A stretch of DNA of 64,000 nucleotides from Motacilla alba alba (taxonomy: Eukaryota; Chordata; Aves; Passeriformes; Motacillidae): assembly GCF_015832195.1 (NCBI RefSeq), contig NC_052016.1, forward strand, positions 25,317,129 through 25,381,128, given 5' to 3'. Under the pieces are notes generated by a model, which worked only from the letters and a program-made list of their open reading frames with translations, ran no database searches and was not told the DNA's origin. The position numbers and the translations under genes were made by a program. Shown here in pieces: positions 25,757-38,159 of this stretch; the stretch's first letter is position 1; the number at the start of each line of letters is the position of its first letter.

Positions 25757-25860
25757 GTCATGGAATCATTAAGGTTGGAAAAGACCTCCAAGATCATTGA
25801 GTCCATCATTTGACTGAACACCACCATGTCACCTTCACCTTGGAACTTCAATGTCTGGTG
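25757..25860 (-). mobile_element. CR1-type LINE 3' fragment
   Basis: GTCATGGAATCATTAAGGTT, GGAAAAGACCTCCAAGATCA and TTGAGTCCA follow the inverted 3' end of a CR1 subfamily. A short GTT run follows at about 25,899-25,918. Confidence 0.8.
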
Positions 25861-26042
25861 ACATCCTTTAGCTAATATCAGTCAGGATGTCACCATTTTT
25901 GTTGTTGTTGTTGTTGTTATTGTACATATTACAACACTGGTACATTCACAATGACCTGTTTTGAAGATATATTAGAAAATGTTCTCTGCTCATTCCTTAT
26001 ATGTAAACTGTATTGCAGTACTTAAAGGATACCTCGGTGAAC

Positions 26043-26043
<1 letters not shown>

Positions 26044-26083
<40 letters not shown>

Positions 26084-26101
26084 ACATATATATATATATA
26101 A
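26044..26101. repeat. (AC)n/(TA)n compound microsatellite
   Basis: About 17 AC units are followed by ACATA and TATATA runs. Confidence 0.95.
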
Positions 26102-26162
26102 AATTTATTTTTAAAAATAAAAAGTACAGTCTTCAATGTAACAGGTTTTTTTAGGCAGTGTG

Positions 26163-26503
26163 TGTGACAGCTCTAGTGGGTCTATAAGCTGCACAGATAA
26201 TTTGGCTTAACAGATACCAGCTTGACTAGCCTAGCTCTAAGTAAGCAAGTCCCACCCAGGACACGATAATGGTAGGTCAGATTCAAACCCAAACAGAGGA
26301 CCTCAGCCAACCCCTTTGAAGCACAGATGCGCCCATATCATTAGCCAGTGAGCTAGGTGGAGTTGAGACCCTTAACCAATCATGTCTGTAAGTGAGGGAA
26401 ATTTGAAAGCCCTATAAAAGGAGCTGCCCCACAATAAACTTAAGGTGTTACTGCATGAACCTTGTTGTGTGCCTGTCGCTTGCCTGTCTACAAAACTGTA
26501 ACA
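26163..26503 (+). mobile_element. Solo LTR, 5-bp target duplication
   Basis: The element begins TGTGACAG and ends CTGTAACA (341 bases); these ends are near-perfect inverted repeats. It is flanked by GTGTG at 26,158-26,162 and 26,504-26,508. It carries an ACCAATCA box, CCCTATAAAAGG (TATA) near 26,412 and an AATAAA shortly after, so it reads on the plus strand. A 5-bp duplication fits class III (ERV-L-like) elements, though other groups cannot be excluded. The minus-strand LTR at 60,752 shares the promoter layout. Confidence 0.85.
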
Positions 26504-26508
26504 GTGTG

Positions 26509-28119
26509 TATCTACTGTTCAAACAGAAGATCACACTTTGGGGATTTAGTGTGCAAGGCTGAGAACAAGTCCCATGCAACAGTCTCAACTTTTGGTAAGA
26601 ATCCATTCTGTGGCTTTTGGCCCATACTATATATGGCATGATTCCCTTATTTGTTCAACATGGTGTAGTATATCCTGCTTTGCATAAGTGCACAGCATTT
26701 GTTCATAAACATTTCCTTAAACACCTCAAGAACCCTGTAGGAAAGACTATGCATTTTCCATAGTGTGGGCTATGGTTCTTAGTTACAGCTGGGCAGGCTT
26801 TGCAGTGCAGAAATGAGGGCTGCAGGGGTGTCTTTACAGTTCTTTTGATTCTCAACCAGGCACAGATTCAGGCCAATTTCTGAGCTGCTGGCAGATACAT
26901 GGCTGACAGAGTAGCCAGGAAATAATGGGACATGCTGAAGTTCCCCAGGTCATGCTGGTGGGTTACATTCCATGCTGGCAGCAAGAAGGACAGTGTCTTT
27001 GCACACCCTGGGCCAGAAGACTCCCACTGACCTGAGTTCTGGAGAATTAATGAATTTCTCAACAGGTATATTCAGATGACATGTGATGAACAACCCTAAA
27101 ATTAATACTCAAATAATAATGGGGACAATATGAGAAACAAAATTTTAAGTTACTTGGAGAAGGCCTTTAAAATTATTTAGGCAGATAAACAAAGTACTAA
27201 AAATTGGAAAAGCCTCTGTTTCTATCCTGAAGATCTAGTACTGGTTTAGACCATCCTTAGAAAATTCCAAATTGGGCATCAAAGTCACAATATGACAAAG
27301 TGAAGAAAGAAGACTGCAGATGTCAGTGGTTCAGGCACTAGACAGCATAAGTGGTGGTCTTGATCTCAGAATCCTGCCTTTTTAGCATTCTTTTTTTTTT
27401 TAGTGTTTTCAGAGCTGAAAGAAATGCAAATCAGGTACCATAACAGCTTGTTTCCAGAAGGCTGCAGATAGATGTTATTTATTCTGCTCTTCATTATTTC
27501 ATTTGGGCATTATTTCTGCAGAAGTCTTCATTTATTCAATGCCGGGTTTGCCCCTCTCTCCCACTGTTTCCCATCTTTTCCAATTACAGCCTAAAACTCC
27601 CATTTCCCTCACTCCTCAGTTTGGTGTTCTCCAAGTTTCCATCACCACGTAGGTCCTGGTAAGTCCTTCCCACACGACAAGAACGGCTGAACTTTCAGTA
27701 GCAGTAGGCATATTTCCAGGTATTTCCAGGCTTCTGTGCACTCTACTGGATAAGAGTTCCCATATGACCAAGCTGAAAACTGAGGAAAAGTGTTTCGCTA
27801 GCCCTTATCTGATCCTGCATTTCATTTCCTCAAGCAAAACAGAACTCACCATCTAGAGGATACGTCATTTTTTCCCAATTATGTTTTTTAATTATGGCAA
27901 CAAAACAAGAAGGATCTCAACAATTTTGCCTTCTCTCATGAAATAAAGGGTCTTGGATTGTGTTTTGTTGAGTATCATACCAGTGTCACAACACGTGTCT
28001 TGATTGTACCTGCAATACAAACTCAATATAAACAGTATTGATTCCTTTCTGAGACTATCATCCTTTCCAATTTGCTTGTTCTGAGGAACTTCTGATTTCT
28101 TGTCACTTGTGCAGGGGGA
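26509..28119. other. DNA without recognised genes
   Basis: Nothing recognised on either strand. Confidence 0.5.
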
Positions 28120-28275
28120 ATCATAGAATCATTTAGGTTTCAAAAGACCTCAGATACCATTGTGTCCAACTGTTCCCCCGGCAGTGCCAAACCCACTACT
28201 AAACCATGTCCTCCGCCTCATCTAAAAGTCTTTTGAACACTTCCATGCTAAGGCAATACTCCTCTAAAATCCCCA
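28120..28275 (-). mobile_element. CR1-type LINE 3' fragment
   Basis: AATCATAGAATCATTTAGGT, AAAAGACCTCAGATACCATT, then GTGCCAAACCCACTACTAAA and TTTTGAACACTTCCATG match the inverted 3' end of a CR1 subfamily. Confidence 0.8.
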
Positions 28276-28378
28276 GAAATGCTTTCCTATGACTCAAGCT
28301 AGCTGGATTAGCTATAGCAGAGAGAGCACACACTGAGGTAAGAATTCCAAATGGTAAGGAAATCTTGCTTTCCTGTTG

Positions 28379-29957
28379 TCATGATCCTCTAGTGCAAGTG
28401 GGGGTCATGATGGGGGTTTTACCAATCTCAGAGTGCAAAAACGAGGGGATTTCAGTATTAATCAAAACAAATGCACCTTTTATTGAGTGCCCACAGCAAA
28501 TGTGATAGAAGGATTTGGAAGGAGATCAAGGATGGTATTGCAATATTACCAGTATTGCTGATGGGACGTGCCTTGGCTTGCCTGGCCCTGCATCTGAACC
28601 AAATAGCGGCAACTGAAGTGTTTCACCCCAGAGACACTATTGGCTAGCTAGATGTTGCAGCAGAGCATGTGAGGACAAGTCCAGGCATGCCAGAGCTCTG
28701 GTAGCAGCAGGATGGAGTTTTCCTCTCGCAGAGGATCCACTCCTCAGGTTCCCTCTGACAGAGATGCTTTAAGGCGATGGTGAAGGAAAGGAGTCAGTTC
28801 TGATGGAGGGTTTTAATCCAGAATTTTTATTGTAGCCCACAGGCCTCTGAATGTAGCAACAGCTCTACCAGAACTCTTGACTGCGTGGTCTGCTTGCCCT
28901 TTTACCTGGGGGAGAGGGAGAGGGGACAGGGAGGAAACCCACCAACGAGGTACAGGAGAGGAGGTCCCAAGGGACAAAGGACACCTGGATAGCTCAATGC
29001 CCCCCAGGGGGTAGGAGGCATCTTTTGAACTTGCCCAATCACTCGAACAGTTCTGGAATTCCAGGATTGACAGACAGTGCTCGGCAGGGGTCAGGGTGGG
29101 GAAAGGAGAGGTGATTGACACACCTGGGGAAGGAATCTTCAGGGAGAAACCTGGGGTATCTGAGGGAAACCACGACATCACACTGCAACAGGATAGAGGG
29201 AGAGAGAGAGAAAGAAGTGGGGGGATATAGCTACCAACGGAGAGACGAAATCCTCGTGGTCCAGCCAATAGATCCATCTTGTCACATTGGGGAGAATCTC
29301 AAAGTCTTTGGTTAACTCAGGGGTCTGTTGTAGTCCTCTGCTGGGAGGGGAACAGGTACAGGACATTGGAGAATAAGTCCATTGAGAACAACTACAGACA
29401 GTCCAGTTCTGAAACACTATAAAACCAGTCCCAGCAGTAAGCGGGACCCATTGTTTCAGGACTGGGTTCTGTGGGAAACCAGTCTTGGTCCAGCGAACAC
29501 ATCTGCAGGCAACACTTGGCAAATATCACACTTCAGCCAGCCCAGCGCCCCCATGTTATAATTTTAAGGATCTCAGTCTCAGTCTTTGGGGGGTGCTTTA
29601 ATCTCTGTCCTTGATGACAGTTGTGAGGCAGATGAGGGATTTTCTGTGGGGGATCACCAAATTACCTCACAAAGTTAGTTTTTCTCTAAAGCAGGCGGCA
29701 TCTGGCAAAGAGGTGGGGAAATTCATGGGCTATTGTGATGAGTGGGGATCGTCCCTGTTCGAAGCAGTGTACTGTGGTAGCACAGAACTCCAGTCAGGAT
29801 CTTCAAGGTCTTAGTCTCTGTCCTTGCAACGGTCATGAGGCAAATGAGGGAAACTTTGGACCTCTCTTACACCACCCCATGACTCACGACTGTTGTCAAG
29901 AGAGCTCCATCAGCAGGGTTCTGTAGTGTTGTTGTGAAGTCTTCAAGACTCATTAAC
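28379..29957 (-). mobile_element. LTR-like non-coding retroviral sequence, boundaries unresolved
   Basis: On the minus strand there are two candidate polyadenylation signals (AATAAA complement near 28,479 and near 28,830) and several TG/CA candidate ends: ATCATGACA at 28,379, and ATAACA at about 29,557 followed directly by TGGGGGCGCTGGG, which is primer-binding-site-like. This suggests more than one LTR or a nested copy. Two imperfect direct repeats occur at about 29,566-29,650 and 29,800-29,880. I cannot draw exact ends. Confidence 0.4.
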
Positions 29958-30273
29958 ATTGGTAGCGTCTCCCAGAAAACAGAGACAGTACGTCAGAGAG
30001 AGAGAGGAAAAGAAGGAAAGGAAAAACAGGAAAAAGGAAATAGGAAACAATAAACAAATACAATCAATATTAATTAAAACAATTTTTTCAAATAATCAAA
30101 ACAAATCACAAAAATCAAAAATAATTTTTACAAGATTAGAAAAAGTTATTTCAAAACACACATCCAAATTTTATGATCTATTTATAATCCATAATTAAGG
30201 CTTACTCATAGAGTTTGCCTTGCATCAATAGCCTTGAGGAATGTCCATAGGGGAGAGGACATTGGCCAGGTTG

Positions 30274-31954
30274 TTAATTGGCATTAATTTTAGACATCAG
30301 TTGTGTTAACTGTTTCATCATTCTCCAATTCATAATGAATAAGATTGATGATAAAACAAAACCAATCAAAACTAAAATCAAAACAACAATGATGGGATGA
30401 AACAATTTGTTCAGGACACTTGTGGCAGTAGTGACCACCCAAAAAGAGTATTTCACCACCTGTGTTAGGCATCTTTTCTTACCCTTTCCATAACACATTG
30501 TATTTCTCTCACATTGTGATGAACAGTTACCAGGGTTTTCTGTCCATTTTTCTTGCTATTTTCCAAAATTTCAATTAAATCCTGATGAAGCAACAATTGC
30601 TTTACCAAAGTAAGGCTCATCCCAATGCGAGTAGGCAATAGTTTGTGAATCAGTGTGTAATTGGATTGTAAAAGATGATAAAAAGTAACTGGGGCTTCAT
30701 AAGAAAAATCACATCCTGTAATTTTAGTAAAGTTACAAACGCAAAAATTATTTATTATTTTTAGTATCCAGTAATACGTTTTCTACAAATACAATATCAC
30801 AAGTAGTTCTAAAACATGCACACCCATTGCCTATATATACAAGGGCTGTTTCAGAAGTCTCGTTAGGATGAATTTCAAAATGACAGATATTTTGCTCTGT
30901 GTCTAGACAAATGTCTTGAGCTATAATTGCATTACTTTCACAGATGAACCCTTGTTGTTCTTGGACAATACAAGTTTCTAAATTAACAGTTTGCCACTTT
31001 TCACTAATTTGATAGGCCCATTCCCTATGTTCGAGAGGCTAGAGAATAGCTCCATCATAATTCAGCCATAATGCAATTATAGAGAAAATTGAATGCACTG
31101 AAGCATTGTGGTATGGTTAGTACAAAGGCTGTGGCTGTCTTTGTGATGGGGTTGTAAGTAAAATTCACTAAGTTCCACCAGGATCGGAATTCTTTTTCAA
31201 AATAAGTGGCACTGTCCCAAATTATTTTCTGAACTTCAGTAGGAAAAGTGCCTTCTTCACCTGCTCTTATAATTGAGGCAGCAACTGACTGCATCCACAA
31301 TTGGGCCTGGATACAGCTGAGAGCCAAAGAAACATTGTTTTGTGTATCACCGAGTGCATCAATTACCAATTTGTGGTCATTCACATTTATCTTTTCACAG
31401 TTTGGTAACATGTTTGATAGCAATCACTGATGCGTTCCCAAAGTCAATAAGGACAACTGCAGTGGTTGTTGTTGGTCAAATCTCTAGTTGTGGCAGCCAA
31501 TTTATTCATTAATGCTTCTGAATCAGTACTATTTAGAATTCCCAATCCTGTTCCCACAACACTGGTTATGTCTCTTGGTGTCTGTCTTTTAAAAGGGTTC
31601 CACTTTCGCAACCAGGTTGTCCAACCCTAAAAGGGTATTTGCAAAAAAGGTGAACAAGCTGGCTGAATTTCTGAGGCATTATTTTGCATCAGCAATTTGA
31701 CTTGTTTAAGAAACCATGCTGGATTGAACAATATTTGTTTTGACCTGTTTTCCGAAATATATACGGTCCAATTTCAAAAATTCTCAGGCTTAGCATAACC
31801 AGTGGTTGGGCGGTAGGTGTTACCATAAAGGGAGGGAAAACATTATTTTTGTCATCCAACGCTCATGTAATCATGGTTATCAGGTCTTCATGCCCCTCGG
31901 AGTTCTGTGAAAAAGTAAACACAACAGAATCCTGCCACCAAGAGGCAGAAAAAA
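30274..31954 (-). pseudogene. Retroviral envelope-like remnant
   Basis: This is a series of minus-strand frames interrupted by stops and shifts. The longest pieces are 31,423-31,055 and 30,498-30,274. Upstream of the first lies a Gly-rich hydrophobic stretch resembling a fusion peptide. The first piece resembles a transmembrane-subunit ectodomain, and a Cys- and Asn-rich stretch lies between the two pieces. The last piece holds a strongly hydrophobic segment of about 25 residues (roughly residues 34-58) followed by a short charged tail, as a membrane anchor would. Stops between pieces rule out a full-length product as it stands. Closest family unknown to me. Confidence 0.65.
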
Positions 31955-32921
31955 TTAGAATGAAGGAATTATCCAGCGTGTATTTATCTGATGCTCTTTC
32001 CCCAGAGCATTGGAGGCTACCCATACATATTTATTCTGAGGGGGTTTTAGTACAAGTGGTATTTGCCCTTCCCTAATAAAGGAAGTCCACCAAAACAGGT
32101 TGTCCAGGGTAATGTGCTGGATTCTTAGGATCATTAGGTACACAGCATAGGAGTCAGTGTAGATAGAGACAAGAGAGGTATTCTGTACCTCATGTTGGAA
32201 AACACTCCAAACAGCTATCAGCTCCCCAGCCTGAGAACTGCCTTCTCCCTCAGTAATAATTTGTTTACCAGAGGAAATGTGGAGGCCTGCTGCCCTGTAT
32301 CTCCACACCTTTCCCTCTCGTTCATCAGAGGCATCTGTGAACCGAGAATTTGCTGATTGTTTGGGGGAGAAAGGACGGGCTACTTTAATTATAGATGCAG
32401 GTTTGTCATAGCTGCTGCCCAAGCTCTCAGTTTCTTGTATCGCTAAATTTTTTACAGCTCCTTTTGGTATTGAGAAGATGTTACAGTAATGTTCAATCTG
32501 AGCACACCACTTTCTAACTGAGGCCCTCTTGGCCGCCCCGTTAGGTGGGGGCGTCCCAGTAGTGACTGTCTTAATAACTTTGAAAAGGTCTCTCAATACA
32601 ATTGGTTGTTGTTGTGCAATTTTTTTCCACTTCTATGGGAGCTAAGCTAACCACAAACAACCCCTTTTCCCAGGTAGTGTATCTTTTCTCAGCATCTTTG
32701 AAATCACAGGAATAAAAACCAACAGGCCTCATTGGACCCTTAGGACCCCGCTGCCATATGTGTACTGACAGCCCTGAGGAGGCAAATCCCCATTCCATCT
32801 GGAAAGGATCTGTACGTTGGATAGGGTTCAGTGCTTGATGAGCTGTTGCTTCAAAAATCAGAAATTGGAATGCTTCCTCCTGAGAAGGAGTCCAATCCCA
32901 TTTCACCTCTTTCCTCAGCAA
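31955..32921 (-). pseudogene. Retroviral pol remnant: end of RT and RNase H
   Basis: Two overlapping frames are seen: 32,921-32,571 (connection-type region after the polymerase thumb) and 32,596-31,955 (RNase H). The second frame shows the RNase H acidic residues in order: Asp in FTDAS near residue 88, Glu in GELIAVW near 125, and Asp in YTDS near 148. The two frames are out of phase, so a frameshift separates them near 32,580. The polymerase active-site motif and integrase are absent. Confidence 0.8.
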
Positions 32922-33051
32922 GTCATAAAGGGGAACAAATGGGTCATTCTGATTATAAGAAATCTATCTGGTTCTTCTACAGGAGATATAGCTGCTATGC
33001 TATGGTTTTTTGAAGGAGAATTGCTGTGGGTTTAAGTGATTCTGGAAGGCC

Positions 33052-34041
33052 TCAAATTAAAGGGGTCATAATTTCATGCTTTACAGGTAATTGCATTGGT
33101 GACTCATAGCCAGTAGTTAATTTTCTTTCATGCATCATTTTCAAGCAGGCAGCTTTGTGAACCTTTTCCAGGAGTTGGTCGAGGGTACCAACTACAGCTA
33201 AAGGGTCTCCAATTTCCAAGGGGTTAATTCTCCCAGCGCATAAAGCTGTGTGCTGTGTCAGGGACCATGTGTCACACTTATCTCCTGTGGTTAAGAAAAC
33301 TCCATGTCCCCAATGTCCACTGGCCTCCTGTTCAGACAAATGAATTTGATGTCCCCCAGTGAGAGACATTCGAAATACGTATTCTGTGTCAGATTTGTGA
33401 GGAAGACTCCTGTACTCCTTTTTTATTTGTGGGTCAAGATCCTCATCATCAATACAGTTGTATTCTGTTTTAAATAGAAGTCTCAAGCTAGAACAGCAGT
33501 GTTCCCCACAATTTTTCATCAGAGCTAATTCTTTTTGAGGGTAATTTTGATTAATGTGAGGAGTTTCCTTCTCTTCTGCCTCTGTTGAGGAATCAGCATT
33601 CTGTGAATTCTTAAAATATTCATCTCTCAAGGCAGCCTGAAATAAATGATTTTCATTTCTTTTTTTATCTAATTGCCTTTGCAAAATTTCCACTAAGTTT
33701 TGAAGGGAGTCTATTATAGCTTTTTCCTCACTTCTTCACTTAAAGAGAGTTTCTATAGCTGCTGTAAGACAAGCTCCCAAAACTGAGCATAAGATAGTTT
33801 CATTTTTGCCTAGTTTAAATTTTGTTTCATGTTGTAAAGAACATACTCTATCAGTAACATTTTCCAAATTAAACCAGTTACTTTGTGCCCATTTTTCTCC
33901 TCCTGGAGAAGGTGTGATATTATGTTTAGCTAGTAGAGCATAAAATTCACCTTTAACTTTTGCGCTGAGGTTTCCAGTCATTTTGTGAAGGGACCAGAAA
34001 ATCACTACAGGGAGGAACAGACTTAAGTTATACAACCACAC
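33052..34041 (-). pseudogene. Retroviral gag-like remnant
   Basis: Two minus-strand frames are seen, 34,041-33,736 and 33,693-33,052. The likely original start is an internal Met at about 33,981, which follows a hydrophobic stretch that may be read-in leader. The second frame is rich in charged residues and then capsid-like. A zinc knuckle is not visible. The gag frame passes almost directly into the end of RT, so nucleocapsid, protease and most of RT are deleted. Confidence 0.55.
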
Positions 34042-35449
34042 AGCCTTTGCTGTGTTTCCCTTCGCTTCCCTGGATGGGTGAAGAGTCCAAATCTGCCTGT
34101 GAGGTACTCCTTATTTACTCCTGGTTGTCCCTTCACTTCCTAGACAGTGCAGATTCATACATACACGAAAACAGTTTCCCCTTTTTGCACTATGAGTCTG
34201 TTACACCTGTTTAGCTTGCAGTCCTCTGCACAAGTGAGATAAGGCCAGGATGAGGGTAGTGTTTAACCCAGGACCTGTAGGGCAATGAGCTAAGCAGTCC
34301 TTAGCTCACTGGACATACTCTAGTTGATTAGTCTGTTCCTTCCCATTACATTACAAGTGACATAAGTACACTGCTGACAAAGTAACTGCTGCTGATGGTA
34401 CTAAGACAATTATTCTGAATGTTCAGCACTATGTGGTTCACAATTTTCTTTTTCAGGTTTAAGCATGATTCTCTGCAAACTCAGCATGACCCTTAGCCTT
34501 CCCTCAAGATGCCACTCACATTTTTCCCCTGGCCAGTATTACTGGTGAAACAATTGTTCTACTCACACTTCAGCAGATGCTTTTTAAACCCTTCTGTTCC
34601 AGGGCTCAGGTTCCCACAGCTGAATAAGCAAACAAAAATTAACATTCTGTCCTTCTTATGAACTTCCCAAGATCGTGTTAAAATTTTACCCTCCTAGAAT
34701 TTGACAAACAAGTGCCTACAGATACGCCGGGGATTTCCATGTGCACAATTATAGATTTTGGGTGGTGAAAGTGCAGCCAACGGCCAATAGCCAACCCTCT
34801 GACCTTTGCATGGTCCTTTAGCATGTCAGTGTCTATGCAGAAAATAAATGGTGTAGATGCAGAGCTAAAAAAAAGTCAAGGCCAAGTCAAAGTTGTGATT
34901 AGACAGCGAGTCCCAAAAAAATCCTGGTTGTAACACAAAAAGATGCTTTGTGTTAATTCAATACAGCTTAATACACAGATATTGTCTATATTCATAGTCA
35001 TGAGCATACATATATTTTATGATTTTAGTGGTATTTTGGCTTTAAAAAATGCAGGTAGCACAAGCTTTGATAAAAGCACTGGTCAAGAGGGCAGTTCAGA
35101 AATCATAGCATCAAAGAGTATCCTGAGTTGGGATCACTGCAGTCCGGTGGAAGTAAGTGCTGTGGAGGGAGCAGTCAGGTATTGTCTACTATTGGGGGGT
35201 TTCTGTGGTGATTGCTGACATCCTCTGTCAGAAGCATTGTTGCTGTAAGTGCTTGTTTTCTAAACTCATTGGTGTTTCTGGTAAATTGCTCTTACCTCAA
35301 CCTGTGATCTTTACCTTTTATGCTGCCTGTGATCCTCTCCAGCCCACTGTGTGGTGGGGTAGGGTGAGAAGGAAGGACAATGAGCAGTGCATTGTTGCAA
35401 TGGAAGTGGAAGCAATAAATTGGGGAGTACCATTCTTAAACGACAACAC
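34042..35449. other. DNA right of the minus-strand retrovirus
   Basis: The 5' LTR should be here, but no pair of matching direct repeats with the left flank was found by eye. A purine run AAAAAGGGGAAAC on the minus strand (about 34,170) is the only retroviral-looking signal. Confidence 0.35.
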
Positions 35450-35852
35450 CTCTCAGCCACCTCTCCTTCAGGATGGAAAAGCCAAGTGACCGCAGCCACT
35501 CCTCTCAGGCTTCTTCTCAAGACCCTTCACCATCTTTGTAGCTCTCCTTTGGATGCTCCCTAATAGCTTTATACCCTTCTGATATTGGGGTGTCCCCAGC
35601 ACTTGAGGTGAGGCTGCTCCAGTGAAGAGCAGAACAGAGCAGAGCAGGACAATCCCCTCCTTGGCCCAGCTGGTGATGGACCTGATACCCCCTAGGACAC
35701 AGCTGACCCCCTTGTGACTCATATCCAACTTTCCCTGGACCAGAATCCCCAGGTCCCTTTCCCCAGTGCTGCTGTCCAGTGACTTGCTCCCCAGTCTGTC
35801 CATACATGTGGGGCTGCCCCCATGCAGAATCCGGCACTTGTCTTTGTTAAAC
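35450..35852 (-). mobile_element. CR1 LINE internal fragment
   Basis: Runs such as CCAGAATCCCCAGGTCCCTT, CTCCCCAGTCTGTCCATACA, GCAGAATCCGGCACTTGTC and TTTGTTAAAC match the inverted CR1 3' half. It ends abruptly near 35,852. Confidence 0.85.
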
Positions 35853-36824
35853 TCCTTACAAATACCTGGAGACAGCAGAAGACAGCAATGGCACAGAGAG
35901 AATGTAGATTATAATGAGAAAAATTTATACAAAGACTTGTAGAATTAGGGCAAAGTACAAAGAGTTATTCAAGCCGTATGCATCAATTAGCAGACAGACA
36001 GCAGACTAGCAGACATCCATCAATTCATACAATCTAAAGTTCTCTGTGCTGACTTAGAAGTAAATACCTCCTCTGTTCTCCATGGCTAACATTAGATTAT
36101 GGAGGTTGCTTTATAAAGAATCTTGACCCTAGAACAGGATGGATATTTCCTTCTTCCCTTGCTGCAGTGTGGTGCAAGATACATTGGAAAAAAAAAGAAG
36201 AGAGGGAAAAATGGGCTTGTTCCCCAGCAAATCTTTTTGGAAATGTGCACACTCCTTGATCATGACAGACATGGCTGAGTAAGTTCCCTCTTTTGCTTCA
36301 AGTGGCATCCACCTCCAAATACTTCTGGCAAAACTGCATACAGAATTTTTGAAGTTCATTTGTGGGGCAAATTATGTAGTTTCCCTCTATCAATACTCTT
36401 TTTAATACTTCCAGGGCAGTGTACAGAACTGTTACCCTGTTACCCTGTTTTACAGGGTAAAATGATTTAATTTTAAGAATTATGGGACAGTAAAATTAAA
36501 CTGTGTTCTTCTGAGGTTACTTAAGCAACACATATCAAATTATTTAATTAACCTTGCAGGCAGTCTGCTGTAGAGGAGGAGAAACAGTCTCTGTTGGCTT
36601 ACAGGCTCAGGTACTGCGGTATTGTTTCTAAGGCCCTGAACTTCTTGTCTTTAAACAGTGCATTTGATTTTGTGTGGCACAGAAGCAAAGTTAATAAAAC
36701 TTGTCAAACTTAAAGCTGATCTACTGTCTCCTGGCAGGAGACACCTGCAGAGGTGTCAAGGTGGGCCTCCAAGTGAGCATATTACTTATCCAGGCATTAC
36801 CCTGGATAACAAGCACTTGACTGT
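35853..36824. other. DNA between two CR1 fragments
   Basis: No gene or named repeat recognised. Confidence 0.5.
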
Positions 36825-38053
36825 ACTACATCCAGCTCTGGGATCTCCAGCACATAAAGGACAGGGACCTGTTGGAGTGAGTCCAGAGGAGGCCACCAGG
36901 ATGATTAGAGGGATGGAGCACCTCTGCTGTGAGGAAAGGCTCAGAGAATTTGGATTCATCCTGGAAAAGAAAAGCTTTGAACTGACCTCATTGCAGCCTT
37001 CCAGCACTTGAAGGGAGCCTACATGGAAGATGGGAAAGAGATTATTTACAAGGACATGCAGTGATAGTTCTTCAGAATGTGGAATATATAAAATTCTCAT
37101 AAGAAAGGATATTCCTTCATGTTTGGTCTTTGTATACTTTCAAGCTGAATCAACAAGAAGGGAGATTTAATCCCTGAAACTGATAGCAGCTAACAAGCAA
37201 GTTCTAAGTGATGTCCAGATGTCAGAAAAGCAAATTATTTGTTGTTAGAATTGCCTTATTAAGGTTTAGGGCTTGACATGCTTTAATGAGCTCAGATGTA
37301 GGGGAAGGAAAACAAAAAGCAGAAGGATACCCACTGATACTGGACACATAGGATGCAGAATTTATGGGCCAGAAGGATATCTGGCAGAAAAAAACCTAAT
37401 AAAGCAAATTCAGCAATTCTGTGGAAATCAGCTCGAACTGGGTGAAGGGTAAATCTGGCAGGAGGAGGTCATTACCACTGACTCACGGACCACCAGCTCA
37501 AGAAACTCACAGACTCAAAAGACTAATTGGCATGAGAAGCAAGAATCATTAAAAAAAAAGCAGATAGGATACTAATTAATAAGAGAACTACGTAACTTGC
37601 AGCCAATGAACACTAACTCCTTTGTTTGCTGTATAGTAAAAAGTTTTCATAGTTAGCATGCATTATTTGTGGAAGACCATTGAGCACCCAGCCTTGCACA
37701 ATTCTGAAATAAATTGTCAATCCTGAGCATTTAATTATTGGCATGTTGCATACCAAGTAACGAATCTGATTTTTGTGGACAATAACAGGACAAGGGGAAA
37801 CGGCTTCAAAATGAAAGCAAGCAGATTTAGATTGGGTATTGGAAGAAAGCCCTCCCTGTGAGGGTGGTGAGACCCTGGCACAGGTTGTCCAGAGCAGTTG
37901 CGGCTGCCCCATCCCTGGAAGTGTTCAAGGCCAATTTGGACAGGGCTTGGAACAATCGAGCCTAGTGCAAGGTGTCCCTGCCCATGGCAGGGGTCGAAAC
38001 TGGGTGAGCTTCAAGGTCCCTTTCGACCCAAATCGAAATGTGGTTCTGTGATA
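36825..38053 (+). mobile_element. CR1 LINE fragment split by about 720 bp
   Basis: Left part 36,825-37,067 reads in CR1 sense (CCAGCTCTGGGATCTCCAGC, GGACCTGTTGGAGTGAGTCC, ATGCAGTGATAG). The expected next words, GGACAAGGGGAAACGGCTTC, appear only at 37,787, and the element then runs to 38,053 (AATGTGGTTCTGTGAT). The 720 bases in between are not CR1. This CR1 ends about 100 bases before the CCT8 CpG island. Confidence 0.8.
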
Positions 38054-38159
38054 CTTAGTTTTCCTATCTGTGCCTTGCGCTTCCATTTGGACAAGTACGT
38101 ACTAAATGAAAGCTTGCCAGGAGTCGGCTCAGTTTTATGACGTTTATCACCGGTGGCCA

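Larger units (their letters stand above)
28379..34041 (-). mobile_element. Decayed endogenous retrovirus, minus strand
   Basis: Read on the minus strand, gag-like fragments (34,041-33,052) come first, then the end of reverse transcriptase and RNase H (32,921-31,955), then an envelope-like region (about 31,954-30,274), and finally non-coding LTR-like sequence (29,957-28,379). Protease, the reverse transcriptase palm and integrase are not seen, so large internal parts have been lost. Several frames are shifted or stopped. The 5' LTR to the right of 34,041 could not be identified. The class is unresolved: the RNase H spacing resembles ERV-L-like elements, yet an envelope is present. Confidence 0.8.

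Noticed and set aside
29178..29522. A 114-codon minus-strand frame left of the minus-strand retrovirus
   Set aside because: It lies in LTR-like or leader sequence and has no recognised domain. It could be a retroviral leader frame but there is no support.
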